A stretch of 64,000 nucleotides of DNA from NCBI GenBank assembly GCA_963930655.1, contig OZ005613.1, positions 6,518,501 to 6,582,500 of the forward strand, given 5' to 3'. Both the position numbers and the translations under genes were made by a program. The notes beneath the pieces are model-generated. The model had not been told where the DNA came from, searched no databases, and worked only from the letters and a program-made list of their open reading frames with translations. Below, piece by piece: positions 46,371-58,261 of this stretch. Origin of the DNA: Myrica gale (Eukaryota > Streptophyta > Magnoliopsida > Fagales > Myricaceae). Position 1 is the first letter of the stretch. Each line of letters opens with the position of its first letter.

Positions 46371-47562
46371 TGGAAGAGATTATTACGAAGAAAAAGGCAT
46401 TATCGAGGGATGACCTGTCGGGGTTATTGCAACCAAAACGTGGACGAGCTCAACAGATTCGCTAGGCTTCTCTAGTGGGGCGCTTAGTGTCACAAAAAAT
46501 CTATCCGCCCCACGTTATCCACCCTTGATTCGCACTGGATGGAGATTTGTTTCAGATATGCTGATTGAGGATGCGGGTCCAAATCGCTTTTTATTCACCT
46601 TCTTGTCTTTGGAGGACAAAGATCGTGTGGTTGCACGGGAACCATGGAATTTCAAGGGCTACTATATGATTTTGAGAAAATAGAATCCTCAGGAGACTAT
46701 TGACGAACTGGAATTATCCATGGTGGACTTTTGGGTTCAGATTCACGACCTCCCCTTGGAACTAGTAGATGAAGCAAATGCTCGATTGATAGGATGTAAG
46801 TTGGGGGAAGTGGTGACGATGGATGTTGTTGAAGCTCATAAGTCTTTTATTCGTCTCAAGATTCGGTTTCAAGCCTCAACTCCTATGGAACCAGGTTTTT
46901 ATTACTCTTGTGGGGAGGGAAATGCCACTTGGATTGGTTTTAAGTACGAGCGGTTGTCCTCTTTTTGTGTTCATTGTGGCCTCATTGACCACACCATTGG
47001 GACGTCTTATCAGCACCCGGCTCATCCCCAGAATTTTGCTCTGACTGAAAAACTGAGGGGCTTTCCACCTCTCCAGCGAGTGGAGATGCGCTCTGCGACA
47101 GGGTCCATGTAGGATGGAGTGTGGAAGCCTGCTGTTGCTGCTAATTTTGTTGGGGATCAAAGTGGCGAGGGATACTCTACAACTGCACCACTAGGTAGGG
47201 TGGCCAAATTGGAGGTAAACCACGGCAAGGAACCTAGAGCAAGGAGTCCGAGACGAGTGGATAGTCAGCAGCCCCGTATGGTTTGCCCACACTATCAGAC
47301 GACAAATCAGGGGTTGTCTCCGCATCGAATTTGGCAGAGGGAGGAAGTCACGGGAATTGCAAATAATGAGACTATAATTGTGGAAAATTTGGGGCCGAAT
47401 ATTGCTGGTCTGCGCCCAGGGGATTTGTGGAAGCGAGATTCACGTGATTGCAAAGATGTTCAAATTCCAATTGAAAAATCGCGGGAGTCACTAGGAATTT
47501 TGAATATTGGGCATGATGGGCTCCAGGCGGGTCAACTACCACAATGGACTACCACCTCTGTT
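46371..47562 (+). pseudogene. LINE ORF1: DUF4283 and CCHC-like zinc-knuckle protein
   Basis: The frame starts MEEIITKKKALSRDDLSGLL, has early stops, then continues as NRFLFTFLSLEDKDRVVARE and PWNFKGYYMILRK (DUF4283). A clean stretch from 46720 reads VDFWVQIHDLPLELVDEANA, then RLSSFCVHCGLIDHTIGT, a zf-CCHC_4-like knuckle with its later cysteines altered (ISTYQHP rather than the usual HxxxxC). The protein would bind LINE RNA in an intact element. It is broken by at least three in-frame stops between 46460 and 46690 and again at 47110. Confidence 0.75.
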
Positions 47563-48004
47563 TAATTATTGGGCCATCCGTTACACACTACGTAGGACGT
47601 CTCTGTTGGGCCTCAACGAATTGGCTTTGCTCATAATATGGCGAGCGGGATATGGGTTGCATCGACCCAATCTGTCCATCGGAATAGTAATGGAGTGAAG
47701 CATTATCTAGAGAATTATGAGAACCTGACGAGGCATTGTCCAAAGAGTGGGAAGGATGGTAGTCAACTGCAACAGAGTGGGTCAAAGACTACGTTGGCAG
47801 ATTTATTTCATCCAGGAGCTACAGTTGCTGACAGATCTGCAGGGTCCAGACGGCAAGTCAAGAGTGCTCGACAAAGAAGGAAAGAGGTGGTTGATGCTTC
47901 TATGCATGTCACAAATGTTTCTCCTATTAACAACAAGGCTGAGGAAGAGGTGGTTGATGCTTCTGTGCATGTCACAAATGCCAATCCATGCCCCCAAGCT
48001 CGCC

Positions 48005-51000
48005 ATAAAGTTAATAGCGTGGAACTATCGAGGGTTGGGGCGACCTTCGGCAACAAGGGCTCTCTGGGACTTAGTGAAGACTATAGATCCGGTGGGCATT
48101 TTTGTTATAAAGTCTAAGATTGATTGTGGTTTTGTGTTCCGTATTATGAAGAAGTTGGGTTTTTGTTATTTCCTTACTGTACCTCCAATCGGTAGGAAAT
48201 GAGGGTTGGTTTTTTGTTGGTGTCCTGGTTTTCGTTTTAAGGTTCTCTGGAAATCTAAAAATGTTATTCACTTAGATGTGAAATCGGGTGGGGAGGACCC
48301 GAGTTTTTTTGTGGGAAGGAAAAAGAATTCTTTTGGCAGGAAATGCAACAACTTGAACCGACTGATAATAAGTTGTGGGTTTGTTTGGGGGACTTCAATG
48401 ATATTACGAGGCAAAATGAAAAACAAGGTGGTAGGTGTGTACGAGATTCGGGTTCTCGAGGACTGTCGAATTTTATACAAACCATAGGGTTTGTGGATTT
48501 GGGCTTCGTCAAATCCCGATTTACGTGGTGTAATAAAAGGATGGGCTTGGCAAATATCCACAAACGGTTGGATCAGGGGATTTCCAATATTGCGTGGAGA
48601 TTGTCTTTTCCCAAGTGTAGAAATTTATCACTATCTGATTATTAATTCGGATCATGTCCCACTGATATTCTATTTATTTGGGTTGGAACAGGTGACTCCA
48701 AAACCGTTCAAATTTGAAATGTTTGGACACATGAAGAGTCTTGTTTCTGGGTAGTGGCCGAAGCTTCGAGTCAGGTTTGTGCTCTTAACCCTGTGCAAGG
48801 ATTATTAAAAAATAATAAGGGTTGTCCGTTATGCGTTGAGGAGGTGGAATAAAGAACATTTCGGCAACATTCAAGATGCTATTAATCGGGTGAAAGAACA
48901 GTTGAAGATATGCCAACAAAGTCCTACTAGTGAGTACAATCCGGACCTGGAACTTGATTTACAAGTTGAATTGGATGAGCAGCTGCATAGGGAGGAGATT
49001 TTATGGAAGCAAAAATCACGGGTGACTTGGCTAACATCAAGTGAGCTTAATACGAAATTTTATCATGCCTCCGCCGTAATAAGACGATGCCGAAATCAGA
49101 TTTATAAACTGAAAACCGAAGGGCGAGGATGGATCTCTGGCCGAACCGAGGTTTAGAATGAATTCTTGTCTTTTTATCATAATCTCCTCACCACTAGCAG
49201 GCCTAATATTCCACATGAGCTGAAGAATTTGATTGACCTAGTGTTGACCATGGAGGGTAATGTGATGTTGTTAAAAATCCCAGATGCAGAAGAGATATTG
49301 TCAACTTTGAAGAAAATGGCACCTGAAAAAGTTGTCAACTTTGAAGATATTGTCAAAAATCCCGACGGTATGACTGTTTTCTTTTTCAGATTTTTTTGGG
49401 ATGTGGTTGGTGCTGATGTGGTTCATACTGTCCAAGACTTCTTTGCATATGATGAACTTTTGCCTGTCCTAAATCATACAGTTTGTGTAATATTATTTGC
49501 AAGATTATTTACAATATCATGATTGAGAGATTGAAGGTGGTGCTTCCAAGACTCATTTTGTCATTCCAACTAGCTTTGGTTCCAGGTCGAGCCATACAAG
49601 ATAATTATATTCTTGCGACGAAGATTTTTCATTGGGGGTACAAGGCAGAGAAATCTCAAACCCTATCTTTAAAAGCTTGGTCGACAATATGCCTTCCTAA
49701 GCGAGACGGAGGGTTGGGGATAAGACTCACTTCAGATGTAAATTCGGCACTGCTATCAAAATTGGCATGGGCAATGCTGACCAACTGTGACAGCCTCTGG
49801 GTTTGTGTGTTGGGAGGAAATATCTGCGAGGTAATTCTTTTTGGGTGGCTGAGGTAACATTTACCGATTCTTGGCTTTGGAAAAGTATAATGCAGCACCG
49901 AGAAGCTTTAGTGGGCGGATGGTGTTATAAGGTTGGAAATGGGCATGACATATTGGCGCTGAGGGACCCTTGGATAGGCTCGGTGGCTGGGTTCAAACCG
50001 GCCCTTCGTGATGATGCCGTTATTGATGACGTGAATTTGAAAGTTCACGATTTGTTGGCAAGTAATGGACGCGGCTAGGACGTTGAGAAGTTGCACCGAT
50101 TGTTTGACCAAGCTTCGATGAATGCAATTCTCCAGATTCGCTTGCTTGTGCATGACCAGCCAGACCAGATGTTCTGGCCTAATGAACCCTCTAGAGAATT
50201 TTCTATAAAATCGGTCTATCATGAGTTGGTTGCTCAAAGGGGTGCAGGTGTGAGTCTACTTCGGCTGGATGAATGGAATGTGCTATGGAAGCTTAAGATG
50301 CATGATAGGCTAAAGTTCCTATTGTGGAAGGTGTTGTGGAATATTATCCTGACTAAGAGCAAAGTCGCTGAGCGGCTTGGAAGGGTGGATACAAATCTGA
50401 TGTGCCCCTTGTGTGGAGACGACCTAGAGACCTGTAAGCATCTTCTGCTGGTATGCCCCTACAACCGTGCAATCTAGTGTTAATCTCCATGACAAATTAA
50501 CATTTTGGCGTTTTGTAATGGTTCGGTGATTGATTGGATAAAAACTATTATGCATCCTCATCAGCAGATGGGAATACCCATAGAAGAGCACCATTTTTTC
50601 CAACTATTTGTTGTGAATGCTCTTGACATGCTTTGGGGTTGTCGAAATCGGAAGGTGCATGATCAGAAAATCTGTGATGCCTCAGTTTTGGCAGCAAGTG
50701 TGCGTCAGGTGAGCTTGGAGCATAGGAGTGCATGGAAAGAAAAATTGGCTTCGTCTCTAGGTCAGGTATGGCAACCCCCTCCGAAAGGTGTTATGAAGGT
50801 CAATGTAGATGTCGTTGTATGTGAGGACTTCACGGTTTTGCTGCTATTATTTGTGACTTTCGGGGTCGGTTACAAGGTTTCAAAACTGCTCGGATAAGGG
50901 CTGTGGGACAGTTGATTGGCGAGGTAGAGGCAGAGGCGACAAAACTTGGGGTGGAGTTGGCTGTTCAATTGGGTTGTTTGAAGATTATATTGGAAGATGA

Positions 51001-51210
51001 TTCAGAGGTTCACTCTCGCTCTGAAACAATACCCCAAGGCGAAAGATTGGACAATCCATCCCATTATCATGGATATTTGTGATTCGATGAGGCAGCTAAG
51101 TAGTTACCAGTTTTGCCACGTTCGTCTAGATGCAAATATTGCGGTGCACCAGTTAGCTTGTTGGAGCGCCACTGAGGTTCTCTCAGGAGGCAATCCCAGT
51201 ATTGTTGAGC
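48005..51210 (+). pseudogene. LINE ORF2: endonuclease, truncated reverse transcriptase, RNase H
   Basis: Endonuclease blocks are LIAWNYRGLGRPSATRALWD, LWVCLGDFNDITRQNEKQGG, FTWCNKRMGLANIHKRLDQG and SDH. RT begins with KKMAPEKVV..NPDGM and PRLILSFQLALVPGRAIQDN. It then jumps at about 49630 directly to the thumb/connection region KAWSTICLPKRDGGLGIR, so the palm with the YADD catalytic motif has been deleted. It continues with a zf-RVT block (WKLKMHDRLKFLLWKVLWNI, CPLCGDDLETCKHLL) and an RNase H start (GVMKVNVDV). Multiple frameshifts are evident. Confidence 0.75.
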
Positions 51211-51333
51211 ATTTTCCTAACTTATCTTGGTTGTATGTTGGGACGGACCCCCTAAGTTTGGGTTGTCTTTTTGTTTTTTTTTTTATGAATAAATTGAGGT
51301 ATTTTGATTAAAAAAAGAAGAAGTACGGTAAAA

Positions 51334-52890
51334 AAATTAGTGGATTAAATATAATCATGCATTTTGGCTTATGTGGCAAATTTTTAAATTGAATTTACCT
51401 ACTTGGGAGACATAGGCCTTATGAAAGCTAAAAGAAACGACAACCATTTATGACCTTTTTCTTATCTATTTTTTTTGGTTAAATAAATGAAGACCTATTC
51501 ATGCACTTCGTGAATGGTTCATGCACCCCCTTCTTCTTCTTCTTCTTATTTATTTATTTATTTATTTATTTTTATATAGCACCCATGAAATACGTCAACG
51601 AAACCTGATGATTGAGAGAGTTTTGAAAAGCCATGAGTGCATGAATAATGAATTAGATAGCGAGGCAAAAGATTTGAAGTCACGTCATTAATGAAGAAAC
51701 AAAAGGTATAATAGTAAAATCAAACAAGAAGGAAGTGTAGACACTGGGGTCCCCCCGTCCCCGAGAGTCAAAAGATTCCTTCCTTGGTCAATCAAGCCAC
51801 GGCATAAGAAGCAAGAACTTTGTTCGGGGCTCGACGCGGTTGCTGGTTTTAATAATACTTCTCTCTCTCTCATGATGTTTTTATTTTGTGATCTACCAAA
51901 TTACGAATGTATATATTATTGTACGGGCAGCTAATCATTCATCTCCCTCAACTCGAGGAAAGTTTCGTATTCCTGGTGCTGGCCACACAACATTAATAAT
52001 TTTTTTTTTATCAATTCGAGTATTCAAGTCGGTGTATTTCATTTAATCTCAAAATATGTATAATTTTTTCGTTTTATATAAATTGAATAATTATTAAATT
52101 AAAGACCTTAAAAATGATCTTAAAAGATTGATAACATCTATAAGATCATGAACTTCAGACGTTGAAAGGAGCATACAATAATAATAAAAATGATGAAATT
52201 AAAAAAAATTCTGAAATAATTATAATTTATGGCTCTAAATAAGGCCTTAAACCTAGTAAGGCAAAATAACTTAAAAATAGATGTAAAGCCCATGAGAAGG
52301 AAGGTTCATAGAGCTGGTTAGTTACCACCGTAGGAACCATTTTGGTTCTAGAAGGAACTCCGAATTTGTGAACCCCCCACAAATATAATATTGGAAACTT
52401 GCAACATTGGTGAAGAAAAGGAATGACTCTCTTTCGAAGGGAACACAATCCATCTCAACTTCCTAAATGTCTCTTTTGGGCCTCTCTAAAGGAGGCACAC
52501 AGAGAAGGAGAAGCCCTCGTCCGGAAATTCCATCGAAATCTCCTTCTGAAAACTCTTAAACAGTAAACGGTCAAAAGAAGCCAACCCCATGGGAACCAAA
52601 ACCGGAAGTAACCTGAAGCAGTCTCATTCTGAAGACTTCGAACCCTTCTGCGATTGGGTTAATGAGGAAGCCGTGACGTTCTCCAGGTTCATCTTCCTGG
52701 TATTCTATCTCAACCCATTTATAAGAACAGAGTAAAAGAAATCTTCTCTTTTCCTTCAAACGCATTTGGGTCAAAATAAGGAGAGAAACTGAGAGTTTGA
52801 GACATGGTATTAGAAACCTATCTATCATGTACTCCTGCTATTAAAATTAATAGGAAAAATCTAAAAAATTACTGCTTAGATTTTTATGAA
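51334..52890. other. Intergenic stretch, no supported gene
   Basis: AT-rich DNA with a CTTCTT / TTTA repeat near 51530-51570. On the minus strand 52571-52828 is an 85-codon frame containing EYQEDEPGERHGFLINPIAE, whose composition looks coding, but I cannot place it in a family; it may be a transposon remnant. Confidence 0.45.
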
Positions 52891-52901
52891 ATTTTAAAAA
52901 A

Positions 52902-54371
52902 TGGATAAATGCTAAATTGGTCCATGTGGTTTTCAAGAAAATCGATTTGGTCCCTGTGAAACAAAAATCATGAAAATCAGTTCTCATATTCCCCAACTCG
53001 TTTGCCGTTGGTCCACCCACCCTAGTTCTTGAACTCCATTAACGGAACCTACTCCACGTAGCTAAAAAATTCCACCTGTGTATCCAACCTGACTTTGCCG
53101 CATCACAAAAAACACCTTCTCCCACCCACACGAAACTTTTCTCCAAAGCATCTCTGATTCAAAGGGAAACCCCAGTGTCTGGGGCTTTGCAGGGCAGTTG
53201 CTCTCCCAGGAGATTATTGTGGTGATTGTGTTCAGATGAGATTGTCTTACAACCCATTTGCCCACTTTCTTCTCTATTTGATTGAATGGAAGGATTATAG
53301 TTGTACAGATTCCCTCCCCAGTTATTTGAGCCTTCTCCACATATTTATACACAAGGTGAGATGCATGTAACCATATATTTCTTGCAGCTGTTATGTACCC
53401 TTTCTCTTAGGCAACTTGAAGGAGAATTCATTGAATTGGAAGATAACGCCTTGAGAAGCCAATATATGGAAGTCTTAACCAGAAAGAGAGGGGACGGGAG
53501 GATGAAGCTTTCTGATAACGATCTAGAGAAAGAAGAAGAATGTGGGATATGCATGGAAAATTGCATGAGGATGTTACTCCCCTGCTATGGGCACACGATG
53601 GGCAACAGCTGCTTCCATTACTGGTAGCCCCAACACCTATTTGTACTGTTACTATTCTATAAATTACTCGCTAAAGTTTCATTCATCTTTATCATTACCG
53701 AATATCTGTTATAATCTTTTGTGGGACTGAATAACAGGAATTTTCAGTCTCAATCCTGTTCTTTTTGTCATGGAAGCCTGAAGCAAGTTAGCTCTCGAGA
53801 TTTATGGGTACTCATTAGCAGCAGTAATGTGATTGATACATGCCCTGACTTAGGAGGAAGAATGTAGTAGCATACTGAAAGCAATGCTGATCAAACCATT
53901 GTATATTGCGTATTGTGAAGTTTAAATCTCGTCTTCCATGGCAGGTTGAGGAGTTGTCCTGTGGTATCTGTATATAGTTAACAGAACTGGTGACTATCCA
54001 GTGTCATCAAGTAGGAACGAAGCCATTGACAATGAGCTGGCTATTTAAACATTCATGGAATCTTTGAGAAGTGTGAACCGAAGATGCTTTGGAGAAAAGT
54101 TTCGTGTGGGTTGAGGAAGGTGTTAGGTGGGTCAGGCGGAATAAGAGGGCAAAGATGGGGTATTTTTATGACGTGGCAAAGTTAGGTTGTATACACAGGT
54201 GTAATTTTTTAGTTACGTGGAGTAGGTTCCGTCAATGGAGTTCACGGACTGGGGTGGGTGGACCAACGACAAACGAGTTGGGGAATAGGAGGATTGATTT
54301 TATGATTTTTGTTTCACAAGGACCAAATCGATTTTCTAAAAAACCACAAGGACCAATTTGACATTTATCCC
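52902..54371. mobile_element. Pack-MULE carrying exons of an AIRP2-like RING gene
   Basis: Terminal inverted repeats of about 230 bp start GGATAAATGCTAAATTGGTC on the left; the right end in reverse complement starts GGATAAATGTCAAATTGGTC. They stay alignable through CACACGAAACTTTTCTCCAA. A perfect 9-bp duplication TTTAAAAAA flanks the element (52893-52901, 54372-54380). A 9-bp duplication with long inverted repeats is diagnostic of Mutator-like elements. There is no transposase. The interior (53120-54060) holds three exon-like pieces of a host RING-finger ubiquitin ligase gene. Confidence 0.9.
53236..53850 (+). pseudogene. Captured fragment of an AIRP2-like RING E3 ubiquitin ligase gene
   Basis: Piece 1 (53236-53355) reads MRLSYNPFAHFLLYLIEWKD, then YSCTDSLPSYLSLLHIFIHK, followed by GTGAGA. 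Piece 2 (53388-53627) reads LLCTLSLRQLEGEFIELEDN..KEEECGICMENCMRMLLPCY and ends in a stop. Piece 3 (from 53738) reads SQSCSFCHGSLKQVSSRDLW. Order and motifs match Arabidopsis AIRP2-type ligases (LVYSHLAPLFLFLLQWMDCS, DECGICLE, SQSCPFCRDSLKRV). The gap between pieces 1 and 2 is only 32 bp, too short for a plant intron, so the exon encoding the central segment is deleted. In the RING the cysteine after HxM is glycine (GHTMGNSC instead of CHAMCIKC). An active ligase is therefore unlikely, but the piece could still give antisense or small RNA. Confidence 0.82.
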
Positions 54372-56554
54372 TTTAAAAAACTGTCTTACGCTTTTAGAAT
54401 TGCAAAATTATTGCTTGAATTTAAGCCACATCGCTTTTCTATTCATATTTCTAACAGAATTTGATGATATACGTGTCAATATATGGTCATGTGACATTTT
54501 ACATGTCTTCAAAATATATAAAAGAATATTCGTAACACATTAGGTGTTAATAAAATAAAGGTGTGTATCCAAAATAATCTTCCCTAAACACTCAAGTCAA
54601 TTCGTTTCTACTTGACCACTTTCCTAGACATGTTTCACGAGACCGTATAAATTGTGATTCTAAGAAAACATGCTAAAGTAGCGTCATCGAGTATTCATTT
54701 CATGACATAGTTCCAGGTTCGAAGGGCACATAGTAGACCATCAATAGGTCTATAAGGGCTCAAATAGTAATGGAACAAGGATTCATCCGTCACTCCCTTA
54801 ATTGGTCTTTCAATTAATTCTCACACTTGGTTCTTTGTCATTGAACTTATCTCATCCCTCATAGCAACCAACCATTCATTTAAGACAGATGAAGTTAATG
54901 CTTCTATATACGAAGCAGGTTCATCAAGGTCATACGGAGGACACATGAAAGATTCCCCTTGAATCTCAAAACGACGATGAGGAATTGTTCCCCATTCGCT
55001 TCTACGTATATGAGGCCCTTGTGAGTCACTCTCTAGTGGTACACTCCCACTAGGAGTTAAGTCACTACTAATCTCTCTGGTGATTTCAGGTCTTATACTT
55101 CTTCTCTTATTTCGTTACCCAAAATAACATACTGGTTGCCTGCTGGTAGTTTTCTATAATCTACAAATCTAACTCGATCTTTAGCTACATGTTTGGTTGC
55201 TCTTGTAACTACAATCCAATCAGGGATCGAGTGATTAACGTATGCATGTGAATAAACAAAAGTAAAGGAAGAGTTGGGTCCAAATGATACCTTCTTGGGC
55301 TCAGTGCACTCACGAGCGAAGTGACCCTTTTGACCACAATTATAGTATTTCATCTTAGTCTTATCTTTCTTGCTAGCACGCTTGCCTTTGTGGAGCTTTG
55401 CAGTTTTTTTTCATTATTAGGCCCAAGACCCTTTACTGTACCAATTGATTTCTCAGTTGCTTTACATTTATGCCTCAATGCCTTGCGTTGCCCACCTTGG
55501 GCAACGAGTGCAGTTGGACAGTTTGCACCCAGGTGCTCAGCCTCTAGATTTAAATGGCGAGAAATATCAGTAAATGTCTTGATATTCTCACTATAAGTCA
55601 ACATTAGTTTCATTTGTCTTCATGTGGACTCTGGCAGTGAACGTATTACAACTTGAACTTGCTATTCATCTGTGAGATTAACACTTGCAGCTTTTAGATC
55701 ACGAATCAAGGCAGACATGTTTCTCAGATTGACAGTCATGGTATGTTTTGAGTGCATAACGTACTGCTCAAACCTCAAGGTAAAAGCACACAATCTAGTT
55801 GCAGATGTACCCCTATAAGCAACTTTCAGTTGGATCTACATTTTCTGGGCAATTTGGTAGTTCAAACCCCCCAATCAGATTGTTGTGCATGCTGCTTAAC
55901 ATAGTAAAGCACGCGCACCTATCTTTTTTAGCCCAGGCTTTGTGAGCCTTAATGTTCCGACGATGTTGGGCAGTGTTCCCATCTTCGGATTAAGACACTT
56001 GAGGTCAAATTCTCTAAGACTTCCTGTTCATTCAGCAGGTATTGAATCTTTCTGTGCCACATGTCATAGTTGGTACCGTCCATTTTCTCTCCCTTGGTCA
56101 GGTCAACAACTACACTTTTATGGCCATTTCACTGCATTCAATGTGCGAATTCGACAGAAGCAAACATTTAAAATTTTATTCCAAAATCTTAACTAGACCA
56201 TTAAATTCTTTCATATATAATGAGATCGAAAATTTCGCTATGCTAGTGATCATCTCCCACTATATAAGTTAAGAAAGAAATATTCAATTGGTTTTAAATA
56301 AAATTCACGAATTAAACAAATTTAATTCAATTGCATAACAATTGTGCATAAAAATTTAGCACAAAACAAATTATGAATAAAAACCAAATAATATCACAAA
56401 ATACAATATGGCAGCCAGCTGGATAGACGCTTAATACTTGTTTACTTATTTAAACAAATTAAATAAAACAATAAATATTAATAAAAAATATGTACAAAAA
56501 TTACCTCATTTACTGAAAGAAAAAGTATTTAGTAAAAATTGTTAGAAAATAACA

Positions 56555-56640
56555 TGAGCCACTGAGTGGCTCAGCGGTCAGGCCCATGTCTTCATGCCCT
56601 GGCGTGCGGGGTTCGAACCCCCACGCCTACAATTTAGTCG
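56555..56640 (+). mobile_element. tRNA-derived SINE head (pol III A and B boxes)
   Basis: TGGCTCAGCGG fits the A-box consensus TRGYNNARNNG and GGTTCGAACCC fits the B box, spaced as in a tRNA gene. The cloverleaf is not complete enough for a functional tRNA, and a non-tRNA body follows (to perhaps 56950). This is typical of a SINE. The 3' end and target duplication were not resolved. Confidence 0.65.
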
Positions 56641-57179
56641 CTCCTTTTTTAACAGCCCAAACGAATTGGTTCTTAGGCTGGGTAGGGCATTTGTTTGATC
56701 CAAACGGCTGACCCAGATATCCTATGTCTGGGCGCTGTTTGGTGCCCCAAGGAGGGAGGATGGATGTTGCCAGCCACTCTGTTGGCTAGCCTCGTTGGAC
56801 GTGAGATGCCCATGCTGCCGGCAATTACTGTGTTGTCGTTCGGCGCACTGGTGGCCACTTTTTTCATCACATTAGTGGATGACACGTGTGTGTTGAATTG
56901 CTGGTGTCCGCAGCCTCCAAGGTCCGGACGCAGCTCTGGCTAGTGGCGCGGCGACAATCCACCATGCCGCCAACCACCATTCTTTTTGTGAAAGAGAAAT
57001 CGTTTCTCTTTTGTTTTCTTGTTTTCCCAAAACAAAAACAAACAAGATTGCTTGAATACGAAATCAAACGAATAATTTTTTTTTTTTGTGATTCCATAAT
57101 ATACAGATTAGATCGAATCAAAAAACGTATAAATAGAGAAACAAAAATTCTCTCTTTTCACAGGATTTTTCCAAAAACA

Positions 57180-57235
57180 AATCCATGTACGGCCAAAACA
57201 AATTGACATATACGGCCAAAACAAATTGACATACA
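57180..57235. repeat. Short tandem duplication (about 24 bp x 2)
   Basis: TACGGCCAAAACAAATTGAC occurs twice in a row in the leader of the copia fossil. Confidence 0.9.
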
Positions 57236-58261
57236 GACACTCATGTTAAAACAAATACCTTGGTGAAAACAAATTTCATGTATAAGATACAGATTTGAAA
57301 TACATTTGAAATAATGTATAACCAATTTTTAACATGCTCACAAAATTTTCAATATTAAACAAATTAATACTGATAGTATATGCGGAATTAAACTAAAACA
57401 AACAACATGTTTTCGACAAAACATTAATCATGGTTATAATTGTAATTGCGGATTCGATTACCTACCTGATACATGAATTCAGAAATCCACAAATCTCAAG
57501 TGTTTGTACGATACAATCCAAAGCTCCAGTAATTTAGAACAACAACTCAGATGCGTTGCCTTCTAAGGGATTTATGTCACTTTCTCTTTTTTGGATTTCT
57601 CTAATAGGTTCTGATAGCCAATCCATTGAATAAAACAATTATATTTATAGACCTTAGGAAACCCAAGAGAGAGCATGAGACATATGATCCTTAGAGATCT
57701 TAAATTCCAGCCGAATGATTAAATTGGAGAACTCTTCTGCTAATAAAATTAGGGCTTCTACTAATTAGAATCAAGTCCATCAATATATTATAATTGACCC
57801 TTGGAATTTGAGATTATAGCAAATATGTCCATTTACAAACAATTCATTCATTCCACCAAACTATATTCCATATGAGACATTAGGACCGAATTAATTATTT
57901 TGGTTATCGAGGGCATATAATTCTAATAAAAGCATGTCATTCAATCATCAGAGATTAAATCAAAACATGTTATACAGGGCGAAAACTAGCTAACTTTGCT
58001 TCGATACCAATGTTAGATTACCAAACGAAGCGGGTATCCGAAATATCTGGTTCGGAAGCTCCGATTTGCAAGAATATTTGTTGTAGTCTTATACAACAAT
58101 CACGAACACTGTTCTCAAGTCGTTCATTCACTCCTTTTGAATTCCACCCTTCAAATCTAAGGCTAAAAGATGGAAGCCTTAATGCTGTGAGATAAAGTTC
58201 TCTATGTGTGACTGTGTAGAATATGTCGAATGAATTTTCTCTCTACGTTTATTTTTTTAAA

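Larger units (their letters stand above)
45850..51323 (+). mobile_element. L1-type LINE, degraded, with internal deletion of the RT core
   Basis: The parts are in order: a leader; ORF1 (46371-47560); an endonuclease region (48005-48770); partial reverse transcriptase (49160-49860); zf-RVT and RNase H (50090-51200); and a tail with GATTAAAAAAAG at 51307-51318. The 10-bp word TACGGTAAAA occurs on both sides (45840-45849, 51324-51333), a plausible target duplication that would make the element about 5.5 kb. Several stops and frameshifts interrupt ORF2, so it cannot move itself. Confidence 0.75.

Noticed and set aside
56555-56640. Functional tRNA gene
   Set aside because: A and B boxes are present but the acceptor stem and full cloverleaf do not pair well, and a SINE-like body follows.
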